A DNA stretch of 45,242 bases from Ruegeria lacuscaerulensis ITI-1157 (lineage in GTDB: Bacteria; Pseudomonadota; Alphaproteobacteria; Rhodobacterales; Rhodobacteraceae). Below are positions 8,772 through 18,079 of this stretch, in pieces (the first letter of the stretch is position 1; every line of letters begins with the position of its first letter). The stretch is taken from assembly GCA_000161775.1 (NCBI GenBank), contig GG704596.1, forward strand, positions 317,627-362,868, given 5' to 3'. Under the pieces are notes generated by a model. That model saw nothing but the letters and a program-made list of their open reading frames with translations, was not told where the DNA came from and searched no databases. The position numbers and the translations under genes were made by a program.

Positions 8772-9167
8772 ATGGCAACGGTTCGCCTGTTGACGGACGA
8801 AGAGGTCAGCGCAGAGGCGCTGGCCGTCTTCGATGACATCCGCGCCACCCGCAATACTGATTACATCAACAATTTCTGGCGCGCTCTGGCCCATGACCCG
8901 GCGCTGCTGAAAGCGACGTGGGAGCGGCTCAAGACCGTCATGGCCCCCGGCGCGCTGGATCCGTTGATGAAGGAGATGCTGTATGTGGCGGTCTCGGTCG
9001 CCAACAATTGCGAATACTGCGTGCATTCCCACACTGCCGCGGCCCGCGCCAAGGGAATGACCGAACAGATGCAGGCCGAGCTGTTGGCGGTGATCGCGAT
9101 GGCCAGCCAGACCAACGCCCTGGCCACCGCGTTGCAGGTGCCGGTGGACGATCGGTTCAAGGCCTGA
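8772..9167 (+). CDS. AhpD-like / carboxymuconolactone decarboxylase family protein
   Basis: A 131-residue small all-helical protein of the CMD/AhpD family. The redox motif is Cys80-x-x-Cys83-x-x-x-His87 (NNCEYCVHSH) with Glu68 upstream, as in peroxidase-active AhpD relatives. It therefore probably acts in thiol-dependent peroxide or organic hydroperoxide reduction rather than decarboxylation. It begins two bases after the Tat cyclase-like gene and is presumably cotranscribed. The start is the ATG at 8772; upstream in-frame codons lie inside the preceding gene in another frame and look non-coding. Confidence 0.85.
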   Translation: MATVRLLTDEEVSAEALAVFDDIRATRNTDYINNFWRALAHDPALLKATWERLKTVMAPGALDPLMKEMLYVAVSVANNCEYCVHSHTAAARAKGMTEQMQAELLAVIAMASQTNALATALQVPVDDRFKA

Positions 9168-9291
9168 AATCCTGCATCCTGCCCGCAGATTTGCATCAGA
9201 CGCACGGCGGGTATTCGGGCAGAACCCTAGCTGCACCGCAGCATCGGGTCTAACTACGCAGGGTCAACTTCGGACCAGAGGGGTTCTGCTC

Positions 9292-9507
9292 ATGGCACAT
9301 ACGACGCGCCGCCCGGCGGTCTTCAACCGGCTGTCGGCAGTGGCCGATGTGTTTCACGGCATTTACGAGGCGCTGATCCGCTTGGGCGAGGCCAACGCCA
9401 AAGTCGTCAAGATCAAGCAGTTGCACGCGCTGACCGACGAAGAACTGGCCGCGCGCGGCCTCAAGCGCGAAGACATCGTGCGCCTGGTGATGGCGAGCGT
9501 CTACTAG
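9292..9507 (+). CDS. DUF1127 domain small protein
   Basis: A 71-residue protein ending in the DUF1127 signature: LTDEELAARGLKREDIVRLV. Proteins of this family are short, often Arg-rich, and common in alphaproteobacteria; some help RNA turnover or metabolic adaptation. A GAGGGG Shine-Dalgarno precedes the ATG. Its TAG stop shares the CTAG tetranucleotide with the stop of the convergent aminotransferase gene. About 120 bases of non-coding DNA lie upstream, enough for its own promoter. No specific role can be assigned. Confidence 0.85.
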   Translation: MAHTTRRPAVFNRLSAVADVFHGIYEALIRLGEANAKVVKIKQLHALTDEELAARGLKREDIVRLVMASVY

Positions 9508-10802
9508 GACACGCCGGTATCCTGCATCTCGGCCACGGCTTGCGCGGCCTTGGCATAGGCGACTTTGCACAGGTCAAAGTCCGCTTCGGTCAGCGCCAGG
9601 GACGGATAGGTCTTGCCCGGCGACTTGAACATCCCGTTCTGCATCAGAACCGCATTGAACCGGGTTGCCTTGGCCGTGTCCGCGCGAACCACATCGCGAT
9701 AATCACGCACCTTTCCTTCCGTGAACACGATTTCGAACAGGGTCGGATCGCCGATGACGCGATGGGCGACCCCCTGCCTGGTCAGCGCGGCCGAGGCCAT
9801 GTCCATCAGACGCTGACCATTGGCGCGCAGCCGGTCGTACTGGCCGGGACGGCGCAGCACTTCCATCGTCTTGAGCCCGGCCACCGCGGCCACCGGATTG
9901 CCCGACAGTGTCCCCAACTGCATCAGCCATTTCTCAGGCCCAACGGCGGGTTTGTCGAAATGGGCCATGATCTCGGCCCGCCCGGCGATCGCGGCCAGGG
10001 GAAAGCCGCCGCCGATGATCTTGCCCAGCGTGGCGATGTCGGGGGTCACGCCATACAGCTCCTGCGCGCCGCCATAGGCGAAACGAAACCCGGTCACCAC
10101 CTCGTCGAAGATCAGCACGATGCCGTACTTGTCGGCCTCGTCCCGCAGAAGCTGCAAGAAGCCGGGTTCGGGCGGGATGATGCGTTGCAGCGGCTCGACG
10201 ATGATGCCAGCGACCTGGTTGCCGTGCTCGGCCAGCAGCGAGCGGATGTAATCCGGGTCGTTGAACGGCGCGATCAGCATTTCGGCCTGAACGCTGGCCG
10301 GTATGCCCGCACTGTCGGGAACCGCCTGCGGGAAATTCACCATCCGCGACGGGGCCAGGCTCATCTGCGCTTCGGCGCTCATGCCGTGATAGCCGCCTTC
10401 GAACTTCACGATCTTGTCGCGGCCGGTAAAGGCGCGGGCCAGCCGGATCGCGTACATGTCAGCCTCGCCCCCCGACGAGACATAGCGGATCTGATCGGCG
10501 CAGGGCACGGCGGCGCAGATCTCCTCGGCCAGTTCGACCGCGCGCGCGTTGTTGGCGAAAAACGTCATGCCCTTGGGCAACTGTTCGGCGACGGCCTCCA
10601 ACACCTCGGGGTGGCCATGGCCCAGCAGCATCGGCCCCGAGCCGATCAGCAGGTCGACATATTCTTTGCCGTCTTCGTCCCAAACGCGGCTGCCGCGGCC
10701 CTCGCGGATGAAGACCGACGGGTCGAAATTGCCAAAGCCGCCGCCGGGCAGCACCGCGCAGGCGCGTTGGCCCCAATCGGATTGGCTGAGATGTCGCGGC
10801 AT
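9504..10802 (-). CDS. class III PLP-dependent aminotransferase (GSA-aminomutase-like)
   Basis: A 432-residue fold-type I aminotransferase related to glutamate-1-semialdehyde aminomutase and omega-amino-acid transaminases. The PLP lysine is K261 in TLGKIIGGGFPLAA. The pyridine-nitrogen Asp is in IFDEVVTGFR (about 233) and the phosphate-binding SSGGEA is at 109-114. It is the last gene of the minus-strand onium-type cluster, starting 10 bases after the first enolase-like gene with a GGGAGG Shine-Dalgarno. True hemL genes are housekeeping and usually sit elsewhere. This context favours a catabolic amino-group donor or acceptor, perhaps handling the amine left after demethylation and epimerisation, which is inference. 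Confidence 0.87.
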   Translation of the reverse strand: MPRHLSQSDWGQRACAVLPGGGFGNFDPSVFIREGRGSRVWDEDGKEYVDLLIGSGPMLLGHGHPEVLEAVAEQLPKGMTFFANNARAVELAEEICAAVPCADQIRYVSSGGEADMYAIRLARAFTGRDKIVKFEGGYHGMSAEAQMSLAPSRMVNFPQAVPDSAGIPASVQAEMLIAPFNDPDYIRSLLAEHGNQVAGIIVEPLQRIIPPEPGFLQLLRDEADKYGIVLIFDEVVTGFRFAYGGAQELYGVTPDIATLGKIIGGGFPLAAIAGRAEIMAHFDKPAVGPEKWLMQLGTLSGNPVAAVAGLKTMEVLRRPGQYDRLRANGQRLMDMASAALTRQGVAHRVIGDPTLFEIVFTEGKVRDYRDVVRADTAKATRFNAVLMQNGMFKSPGKTYPSLALTEADFDLCKVAYAKAAQAVAEMQDTGVS

Positions 10803-10812
10803 GGTCGCCTCC

Positions 10813-11919
10813 CTAATCCAGTATCACGTCCGGCGCGCCCAGGTATTCGCGGTCGGGCGCGACGCCCAGGCCGATCCCGTCGGGCGGCGCGATCCGGCCG
10901 CCCTTGCGGGTCGGGCCATCCGGCGCCAGCCGCGGCGCGACATAGCCAGACAGGTCGCACACGTTCATCAGGCGCGCGGGTTCGGTGGCCGCGCCCAGAT
11001 GCAGCAGGGCGGCGGTGGTGATGTCAGACCCCCAGGTGTCTTCGACGCACATCTTCGCCCCCAGATGCAGGCACAGGTCACGCGCGCGGCGCGCCGCCGA
11101 CAGCCCGCCGAATTTCGACAGCTTCACCGCGACCGCGTCCATGCAGCCCAGCGCATGGGCAGCCAGCAGGCTGGCGGTGTCGTGCGCGCATTCGTCCAGC
11201 TTCATCGGCAGGCCGGTGGCGGCGCGCACGCGGGCGCAATCCTCGATCGTGGCACAGGGTTGTTCCAGCATCACGTCCAGATCCGCGACCGCCCGCCCCA
11301 CCCGGCTGGCATCCAGAGACGTGGCGCCGCAGTTCCAGTCGCCATAGACCAGCGGCCCGTCGCCCACCGCCTCGCGCACCAGACGCAGGCGTTCGACATC
11401 GGCCTGCCAATCGGCATCCGCACCCAGTTTGACCTGGAACTGGGTGATGCCCTGCGCCTGTGCCTCGTGGGCGATGCGGGCCATCTCGGCCGGCGCGATG
11501 CAGGTGATCGAGTGATAGAGCGGCATCGTCTGCGCTCGCCGACCGCCCAGCAGCGCATGCAGCGGCAACCCTGCCACCTGCCCCGTCAGATCCCACAGCG
11601 CGATGTCGATCGCCGATTTGGCATAGACATGCCCTGGCAGGTGCCGGTCCAGCCGCGCCATCAACGCCTCGGGTCCGATCGGGTCGGCGCCCAGCAGAAC
11701 CGCGGCCATGTCCTGCACCGCCGGGGCCACGCCGCGCGCATAGGCGGGCAGGTAATGCGGAATCGGACAGACCTCGCCCCAGCCGGTCAGATCGTCATCG
11801 GTGTCCAGCGCCAGAACCACCGTTTCAACCGTGTCACAGGCCTTGCCGTCGGCCATGTAATAGGCCTGATGGCTGGTCAGCGGCACATGCCAGAGCGAAA
11901 TGCGGGTGATGCGGGTCAT
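10813..11919 (-). CDS. enolase-superfamily enzyme 1 (mandelate racemase/MLE type, HpbD-like)
   Basis: A 368-residue enolase-superfamily protein. Predicted metal ligands are D194 (GDWN), E219 (LEQP) and D242/E243 (LDEC). There is one acid/base lysine on each face of the barrel, K164 (FQVKLG) and K266 (VAVKLSKFGG). This two-lysine layout and the spacing match hydroxyproline-betaine/proline-betaine 2-epimerases and cis-3-hydroxyproline dehydratases. Its start overlaps the stop of enzyme 2 (ATGA). With a Rieske oxygenase, a DMGDH-like enzyme and DddQ nearby, a role in epimerising or dehydrating a betaine-type or amino-acid intermediate is reasonable. Dipeptide epimerase or muconate cycloisomerase activity cannot be excluded. 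Confidence 0.85.
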   Translation of the reverse strand: MTRITRISLWHVPLTSHQAYYMADGKACDTVETVVLALDTDDDLTGWGEVCPIPHYLPAYARGVAPAVQDMAAVLLGADPIGPEALMARLDRHLPGHVYAKSAIDIALWDLTGQVAGLPLHALLGGRRAQTMPLYHSITCIAPAEMARIAHEAQAQGITQFQVKLGADADWQADVERLRLVREAVGDGPLVYGDWNCGATSLDASRVGRAVADLDVMLEQPCATIEDCARVRAATGLPMKLDECAHDTASLLAAHALGCMDAVAVKLSKFGGLSAARRARDLCLHLGAKMCVEDTWGSDITTAALLHLGAATEPARLMNVCDLSGYVAPRLAPDGPTRKGGRIAPPDGIGLGVAPDREYLGAPDVILD

Positions 11920-13022
11920 TGGTACACGGCCTTGGGATCGCCCAGTGCATCTTCATCCGGAGCGACGCCGAGGCCGGGAGTCTCGGGCAGTTCGAGATGG
12001 CCCTGACGGTTGCGTGGACCGCGCCCGCCCGCGACGTCCAGCGTCAGCATGTCCTGACAGGCCCAGACGCCCAGGCGGTTGTGGTCGGGGATGGTGGCGG
12101 CCAGATGTAGCGCCTCGGTATCGGCCAGAACCGAGCCGCCGGTGGCCATCACATACATGTCGATGCCATGCGCCAGCGCGATGTCCCGCATCCGCGCGGC
12201 CTTGGTCAGGCCGCCGACACGGTTGAGCTTGATCCCGAAGACCTCGGCCAGCCCGTCGCGGGCAATGCGCGCGGCGTCCTGCAGGTTGACCAGGCTTTCA
12301 TCCACGCTGACCGGGGCGGAATGCAGGGCCCGGATGGCGGCGATGTCGTCCAGCGTCTCGCCGGGTTGTTCGAACATCACGCCCAGATCCTCGGTGGCCT
12401 TCATCACCCGCAGCGCCTGCTGCCGCGTCCAGGCGCGGTTGACGTCATAGAGGATGCGCTCACCCGCTGGGCGGTGCGCCTCGACATCGCGGATGCGTTC
12501 TATGTCACGCTCCACGTCGCCACCCACTTTGACCGAATGCACCCAATAGCCGCGGTCACGATAGCGATCCATCACCGCGCGGGTTTCCTCGACGGTCTTG
12601 GCCCCGACCGAGGAGGCGATCGGCGCGGGGCTGCGCGACCCGCCGCCCATCAGATCGGCAATCGGCAACCCCGCCGCCTGTCCGGCAATGTCCCAGCAGG
12701 CCATGTCGATCGGCGATTTGGCGTAAAGATGCCCGGGCAGCGCGTGGTCCATCGCCCGCTCGACCTCCAGAACCCGGCGCGGGTCCAGCCCCAAGACGAA
12801 GGGCGCCATGGTCTCGATCCCCGCCCGGATGCCCGGCCCATGCGCGGGCACATAGGTGTGGCCCCATGGCGTGCCCTCGCCCCAGCCGGTCAGCCCGGCA
12901 TCGGTTTCGAGCTTGACGAAGGTGGCATCCAGTACCTCGAATTTCAGACGTCCGCCGGACAGCCAATAGGGATGTTCAAGCGGCAGATCGACGTGAAAGA
13001 CCGAGATGCGGGTGATCTTCAT
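11916..13022 (-). CDS. enolase-superfamily enzyme 2 (mandelate racemase/MLE type)
   Basis: A second 368-residue enolase-superfamily enzyme, clearly paralogous to its downstream neighbour but divergent. Metal ligands are predicted at D193 (YDVN), E218 (FEQP) and D241/E242 (VDES). The barrel lysines are K165 (HSVKVGG) and K265 ([10 protein letters not shown]). The first-shell third region differs from its neighbour (VDESLVN against LDECAHD) and the terminal loop has MATGGSV where the other has EDTWGSD, so the two probably act on different stereoisomers or successive substrates. The start ATG overlaps the TGA of the DddQ gene; the 33 in-frame residues further upstream lie inside that gene and are rejected. 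Confidence 0.85.
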
Positions 13023-13597
13023 GCGGCGTCCATCCTTGGCAGGGCGTTCAACCCCTCGCCCCGCCAAAGTACGAAAGTGAGGATCGGCTGATCTCCCGTG
13101 GACATGGCGTGGCTTTGCCAACTGGCGTGCAACCGCGTGCCCTCAGCGCCCACAAAGGCCCGTTCCCCGTCGACCTTGAAGACCGCGCCACCCGCCAGCG
13201 TCAGGTAAAGCTCCTCGGCCTGGTGGCTGTGCCAGTCATAGTCCAGCCCGGCGCCCCAATAGGCGACATAGCCCCGCAGCTGGGTCGAATGGAAATGACC
13301 GGTTGGCCCGAACAGCTCGAAATACCCGTACCGATTGCGAAAATCGGCACCGACCTCTGCCTCGGTATAGGTGCGTTTCCAGTGGGCAAGATGCGCCGCC
13401 GACCGGATCGCCTGCACCAAGCCCGTTGTCCGGGGTGATCCGGGTTGATCCAGCGCCTGTACCAGCGGCGTGGCGGGGATCGCCCGCGGTTGCAAACCGG
13501 TCGCGGTCAGGTCGGTGGGCCAGTTGCCGAATTCGGACAGCGCCGGCAGGGTCTGATGCAGGTGCCGCGCGGCTTCGAGAACGTTTTCGAGGGTCAT
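13019..13597 (-). CDS. dddQ: DMSP lyase DddQ-type cupin
   Basis: A 192-residue single cupin matching DddQ, the roseobacter lyase that splits dimethylsulfoniopropionate into dimethyl sulfide and acrylate. The metal and catalytic set is complete: His125, Glu129, Tyr131 and His163, with Tyr120 nearby ([18 protein letters not shown]). Spacing and length agree with characterised DddQ. It sits in a chain of overlapping genes between the MDR dehydrogenase (ATGA overlap) and enolase enzyme 2 (ATGA overlap). No acrylate pathway genes (acuI/acuK, prpE) are adjacent. DddQ enzymes are typically poor DMSP lyases in vitro and this operon looks built for a betaine-like compound, so the physiological substrate may differ. 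Confidence 0.88.
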
Positions 13598-14673
13598 GGG
13601 ATCACCACGATGTTGCCGGTATGATGCTTGTCGATGAAGGCCTGCTGGGCCTCTCGCAGCTCAGTCAACGGGTAAGTGGCAGCCAAGGCTGGCTTGATTT
13701 GCCCATTTTCTATGTATTTCACGACATCAAAGAAGTTCTGCGGCGTGTTCACGGTCGACCCGGTGAAGGTCAGATCGCGCAGATAGAAGGTGCGCAGGTC
13801 GAATTGCACGATCGGACCGGCAATCGCGCCCGAACAGGTATAGCGCCCGCCACGCTCCAGCACGTCGATCAGTTTGGGCCACATCTCTCCGCCCACGACA
13901 TCGGCGACGACGGTGATCCTTTCGCCTTTCAGCTCGGCCCGAAGGTTCCTGGGGCTGCGCGGCAGGATGCGATCCGGGCCCAGTTTGGCGACCTCGGGGT
14001 GCTTGGCCGCGCTGGCCATGGCGATCACGCGGGCTCCTCGCAGCTTGGACAGCTGGATCAGCGCCCCGCCCACACCGCCCGAAGCACCGGGGATCAGAAC
14101 CGTATCGCCCTCGCCGACCTGCGCCCTGTCCAACATGCCCTCGGCCGTCACATAGGAACAACTGAAGGTCGCCAGTTCGGCATCGCTCAGGTCGGAGTCG
14201 ATCGCCGCCACGCCGCGGATGTCGGCCTTGGTGTATTCGGCAAAGCCGCCGTCACATTCCGAGCCGAAATATCCGGCTTTGTCGCGGTTCATCGGCTCGG
14301 ACCAGTCGCGCAGCCAGCCCGCCACGATCACCCGCCGGCCGATGATCGCAGGATCGGCCCCCTCGCCCACGGCCACGACCGTTCCAACCGCGTCCGCGCC
14401 CTGAATGCGCGGGAAGGTCAGGGGCGCGCGCCCCCAGGTGCTGTCGTCGTCATCCACCTGAGAATAGGCGCCGCCGGTGGTCGCCTCGTCCACCGCCTTG
14501 GAATACCAGCCGGTGCGGGTGTTCACATCCGTGTTGTTCAGCCCGCAGGCGCCCACCTTGATCAACACCTCCATCGGGCCGGGCGTGGGGGTGGGCCAGT
14601 CCACGTGCCATTCGTATTTGTCCAGATCGCCATGCCCGGTCAGGACCATGGCCTTCATGGCTTTCGGGATCAT
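13594..14673 (-). CDS. zinc-type/quinone-reductase-like MDR dehydrogenase
   Basis: A 359-residue medium-chain dehydrogenase/reductase. The N-terminal GroES-like part contains [16 protein letters not shown] (about 42-57) and lacks the usual Cys/His catalytic-zinc pair at that place, having Asn instead. It is therefore closer to quinone oxidoreductase or enoyl reductase members than to zinc alcohol dehydrogenases. The Rossmann motif is [12 protein letters not shown], pointing to NADP(H). An ATGA overlap couples it to dddQ downstream and another to the DMGDH-like gene upstream. The MDR family includes the acryloyl-CoA reductase AcuI, but this protein does not show clear AcuI features. Role inferred: redox step in the same onium pathway. 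Confidence 0.85.
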
Positions 14674-17123
14674 TCCGCAGCCTCCATCGCGGTATCGGTG
14701 CGGGGCCGGAGGCTTTGCGGGTCATAGGCGGGCGCGCCCAGGATCCGCCCGCGACGCGGCACGCCCGCAATCACCACCTGCACTTCGGTTCCCGGCACAT
14801 TGGCCTGCGGTTCGACATAGGCAAAGGCAAGGATCTTGCCGACCGTGTGCCCGTAGGCCACCGAGGCGGTGGAGCCCACGACCTTGCCGTCCAGCAGGAC
14901 CGCCTCGCCGCCGTGCCCATCGTTCTGGCCATCCGGTTCGATCTCGAGATAGGCGCAGACCCAGCGCAGATCGGGGTTCAGGGTCTGGTCCTTGCCCAGG
15001 TATTCCTTGTCGGTGCGGGCAAAGCGCAGCACGTCGGCTTCGGCCAGGGTGACCTCGTTGGTCAACTCGCCCGCGCCCTTGAAGGCCTTCTCCATCCGCA
15101 GCGCGTTCATCGCGAACGACCCGTAATCGGCGATGCCCAGCGGCGCGCCCGCGGCCCAGAGCGCATCGTAGACAGCCAAGGCGCAGTCACGCGGCATATG
15201 CAGTTCCCATCCCAATTCACCGGCATAGGACATGCGGAAAGCCCACAGCCGGTGACCCGCCACGTCGATTTCCTGCGCGGTCAGCCATTTGAAACCGGCA
15301 TTTCTCAGGTCGGCATCTGTGCAGGCGGCCAGAACCTCGCGCGCCCGGGGGCCATTGAGGCTGAGCGCGGCCCAGTTGTCGGATCGCAGGATGATATCGA
15401 CGTTTTCTTCGTCGCGATGCTGAGTCAGGTGATCCAGCAGGCGCTGCTCGAAGAAGGCGGCACAGACGAGGTAGTACCGGTCCTCGGCCAGTTTCACGAC
15501 CGTCGTCTCCAGCTCGATCCGACCACGGCGGTTCAGCATGTGGGTCAGCGCGATGCCGCCCACCTTTTGCGGCAGGCGGTTGGCGACCAGCCGGTCCAGC
15601 AGGGCCCGGGCATCCGGGCCGCTGACTTCGACCTTGGTGAAGGCCGAGATGTCCATGATGCCGACCGCCTCGCGCACGGCCCTGCATTCGGCGGCGACCA
15701 TGTCATGCACCACATTGCGGCGGAACGAATAATGGTCGCGCTGTTCAACGCCATCCTTTGCGAACCAGCGGGGGCGCTCGTGGCCATAGACCTCTTCGAA
15801 CACCGCCCCCTTGGCTTTCAGCCGGTCATACAGGGGGGACGGCTTGATCGGCCGCCCGGCAAGACGGTTGAAATGCGGAAACGGAATTTCGTGGCGCAGC
15901 TTGTAATCCTCATGCGCCTTGGTGACCTGCCAGTCCTTGGTGGCATAGGCCCCGAACCGGCGCGGATCATAGTCGCGCATCGAAATGTCGGCCGCCCCAT
16001 GCACAATCCACCGCGCCAGTTCGCGCGTCAGGCCCGGGCCCCAGCCGATGCCGATCTGCGTGCCGCAGCAGCACCAATAGTTTCGCACGCCCGGCGCCGG
16101 GCCGATCAGCGGATTGCCGTCGGGCGGGTGCGAGATCGCCCCGTGAACCTCTCGCTGGATGCCCAGATCGGCGAAAATCGGCATCCGGTTCAGGCTTTCT
16201 TCAAGCCACGGCATGACCCGGTCGTAATCGGCATCGAACAGCCAGTTTTCATAGTCCCACGGACAATGGTCATGCCAGACCGAGTTCGAATTCTCCTTCT
16301 CGTAGATCCCGATCAGCCCGCGCTTCTGCTCCATGCGGATATAGCCCGAGACCTTGCGATCATCGCGGATCACCGGCAGCTCGTGATCGAGGTCCTGGAA
16401 TTGTGGCACCGGTTCGGTCACGAAATAGTGGTGTGTCATCGAGGTCATCGGCAGTTGCAGGCCCGACCATTCGCCCATCTGCCGGGCATAGGTGCCGCCC
16501 GCATTCACCACGTGTTCGCAGCGGATCGTGCCCCGTTCGGTCTCGACCACCCATTCGCCATTGGCCGCCTGGGTGATGTTGGTTGCCCGGCAGCGGCGGA
16601 TGATCCGCGCGCCCAGCTGCCGCGCCCCCGCCGCCATGGCCATGGTCACGTTCGTCGGGTCCACATGCCCGTCATCCGGTGTGTGCAGCGCGCCCAGAAC
16701 CCCGTCGAGATTGTAGAACGGGTGCAGTTCGGCCACGCGGTTGGCACCGACCAGTTCAATATTGAAGCCCAGCGACCGGCCCACCGACAGGGTGTGGCGC
16801 AGCCAGTCCATCTCGTCCTCGGTATAGGCCAGCCGGAACGAGCCGCATCCGTGCCATGTCACTGCCTGCCCGGTCTCGGCCTCGAGCGCACCGGAATAGA
16901 GCCCAATGTTGTAGTCCACGCATTTGCCCAGACCAAAGGAACTGGTCGAGTGGGTGATCTGCCCGGCCGCGTGCCAAGTGCTGCCGCTGGTCAGCTCGGC
17001 CTTTTCCAGCAGAACGACATCCGTCCAACCCTCGTGCGCCAGATGATAGGCCAGACCCACGCCCATGACACCTCCGCCCACGATCACCACGCGGGCCTGT
17101 GACGGCAGTTCCTTCCCGGACAT
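14670..17123 (-). CDS. DMGDH/sarcosine dehydrogenase-like FAD oxidoreductase with GcvT domain
   Basis: An 817-residue fusion of an N-terminal FAD-dependent amine oxidoreductase (about 1-400) and a C-terminal GcvT-like folate-binding aminomethyltransferase region (about 430-810). The dinucleotide motif VVIVGGGVMGVGLAYHL and the flavinylation-type SGSTWHAAG, whose His is the usual covalent FAD site, are present. Such enzymes oxidatively demethylate N-methyl amino acids and pass the one-carbon unit to tetrahydrofolate. The ATG at 17123 has AGAGG seven bases upstream; a GTG 15 bases earlier has no ribosome site. It is first in the minus-strand operon, divergent from the RpiR regulator gene, and probably removes a methyl after the Rieske enzyme has acted. 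Confidence 0.9.
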   Translation of the reverse strand: MSGKELPSQARVVIVGGGVMGVGLAYHLAHEGWTDVVLLEKAELTSGSTWHAAGQITHSTSSFGLGKCVDYNIGLYSGALEAETGQAVTWHGCGSFRLAYTEDEMDWLRHTLSVGRSLGFNIELVGANRVAELHPFYNLDGVLGALHTPDDGHVDPTNVTMAMAAGARQLGARIIRRCRATNITQAANGEWVVETERGTIRCEHVVNAGGTYARQMGEWSGLQLPMTSMTHHYFVTEPVPQFQDLDHELPVIRDDRKVSGYIRMEQKRGLIGIYEKENSNSVWHDHCPWDYENWLFDADYDRVMPWLEESLNRMPIFADLGIQREVHGAISHPPDGNPLIGPAPGVRNYWCCCGTQIGIGWGPGLTRELARWIVHGAADISMRDYDPRRFGAYATKDWQVTKAHEDYKLRHEIPFPHFNRLAGRPIKPSPLYDRLKAKGAVFEEVYGHERPRWFAKDGVEQRDHYSFRRNVVHDMVAAECRAVREAVGIMDISAFTKVEVSGPDARALLDRLVANRLPQKVGGIALTHMLNRRGRIELETTVVKLAEDRYYLVCAAFFEQRLLDHLTQHRDEENVDIILRSDNWAALSLNGPRAREVLAACTDADLRNAGFKWLTAQEIDVAGHRLWAFRMSYAGELGWELHMPRDCALAVYDALWAAGAPLGIADYGSFAMNALRMEKAFKGAGELTNEVTLAEADVLRFARTDKEYLGKDQTLNPDLRWVCAYLEIEPDGQNDGHGGEAVLLDGKVVGSTASVAYGHTVGKILAFAYVEPQANVPGTEVQVVIAGVPRRGRILGAPAYDPQSLRPRTDTAMEAAE

Positions 17124-17170
17124 GATTTTTCCTCTCACCGAGTCGCATTTCTTCTCGACAGGCTAAGGCC

Positions 17171-17208
17171 ACATTTGTACCATCGTCAATCATGAATGAC
17201 ACAAATGT
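17171..17208. promoter_or_regulatory. candidate RpiR operator in divergent promoter region
   Basis: Two exact inverted 8-mers, ACATTTGT (17171-17178) and ACAAATGT (17201-17208), lie 22 bases apart in the 68-base gap between the divergent DMGDH-like and RpiR genes. The second overlaps the first codons of the RpiR gene. The RpiR start has no Shine-Dalgarno, so leaderless translation and autorepression through this site are possible. Confidence 0.5.
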
Positions 17209-18079
17209 ATCAAACACCGTTCTTGACCGGCTGACCCGTGAATGGGACGCCCTGACGCCCGAGGCGCAGAAGGCCGCCCGCTATGTGCTGGAGAACCCGG
17301 CGGATGTGGGCGTTTCGACCGTGCGCGAGATCGCCGAGGCCGCAAACGTGAAACCCAACACCTTCGTCCGCATGGCGCGGCAGGTGGGCTTTGAGGGCTA
17401 CGAGGATTTCCGCGCGCCGTTCCGCGACGCCATCCGACGTGGCACCGTGTCGTTCCCCGACCGGGCCCGCTGGCTGCAGGAGATCGGCAAATCCGGCGAG
17501 CTGGGCGGCCTCTATGCCGACATGGTCGGGGCAGCGATCCGAAACATCGAAGAAACCTTCGCCGGGATCGACGCCACCCGGTTGCAGGCGGCGGCCGAGG
17601 CGATCTGGACATCACGGCAGGTGTTTACGCTGGGCGTCGGAGTCAACAACGCGAACGCGCGCAACTTCACCTATCTGGCCTCGACCGGGATGAAGCAGTT
17701 CCACGCCATCCCCCGGCCCGGCTCGACCCCGGTGGACGATCTGGCCTGGGCCGATGAACAGGACGTGCTGATCGCGATGACCTGCCACCCTTACCGGACC
17801 GAGGTGATCGAGGCGGTGAAGCTGGCCCGCGAACAGGGCATGACCGTGGTCGGCATTTCAGACAGCCCCGCCAGCCCAGTCATCCTGAATGCGCAACACG
17901 GCTTTGTCGTCGCCGCCGACACGCCCCAGTTCTTTCCGTCATCGGTTTCGACCATCGCGCTGCTGGAGACGCTTCTGTCCTTCGTGGTCGCCCTGTCCAG
18001 CGATGAAATCGTCGAGCGTGTCGAGCGGTTTCACCGCCGCCGGCACCAACTTGGCCTCTATGCGGAGGAGCCTGAATGA
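17192..18079 (+). CDS. MurR/RpiR family transcriptional regulator
   Basis: A 295-residue regulator. The N-terminal RpiR helix-turn-helix is at about 30-70 (STVREIAEAANVKPNTFVRMARQVG is the recognition region, residues 42-66). The C-terminal SIS domain, about 125-265, normally binds a phosphosugar or other small ligand. It is divergent from the DMGDH-like operon and overlaps the Rieske gene by ATGA, so it likely controls both arms through the inverted repeat at 17171-17208. Several RpiR proteins in this lineage regulate non-sugar catabolism, which fits here. The ATG at 17192 lacks a visible ribosome site; no better in-frame start precedes the HTH. Confidence 0.9.
   Translation: MNDTNVSNTVLDRLTREWDALTPEAQKAARYVLENPADVGVSTVREIAEAANVKPNTFVRMARQVGFEGYEDFRAPFRDAIRRGTVSFPDRARWLQEIGKSGELGGLYADMVGAAIRNIEETFAGIDATRLQAAAEAIWTSRQVFTLGVGVNNANARNFTYLASTGMKQFHAIPRPGSTPVDDLAWADEQDVLIAMTCHPYRTEVIEAVKLAREQGMTVVGISDSPASPVILNAQHGFVVAADTPQFFPSSVSTIALLETLLSFVVALSSDEIVERVERFHRRRHQLGLYAEEPE

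Noticed and set aside
14715..17102. 795-residue open frame on the plus strand antisense to the DMGDH-like gene
   Set aside because: Mirror of a GC-rich coding strand; the residues are His/Arg/Gly/Pro-rich and match no domain, while the minus strand encodes a clear FAD-GcvT fusion.
17124..17138. GTG start 15 bases upstream of the DMGDH-like ATG
   Set aside because: No Shine-Dalgarno upstream, whereas the ATG has AGAGG at the right distance.
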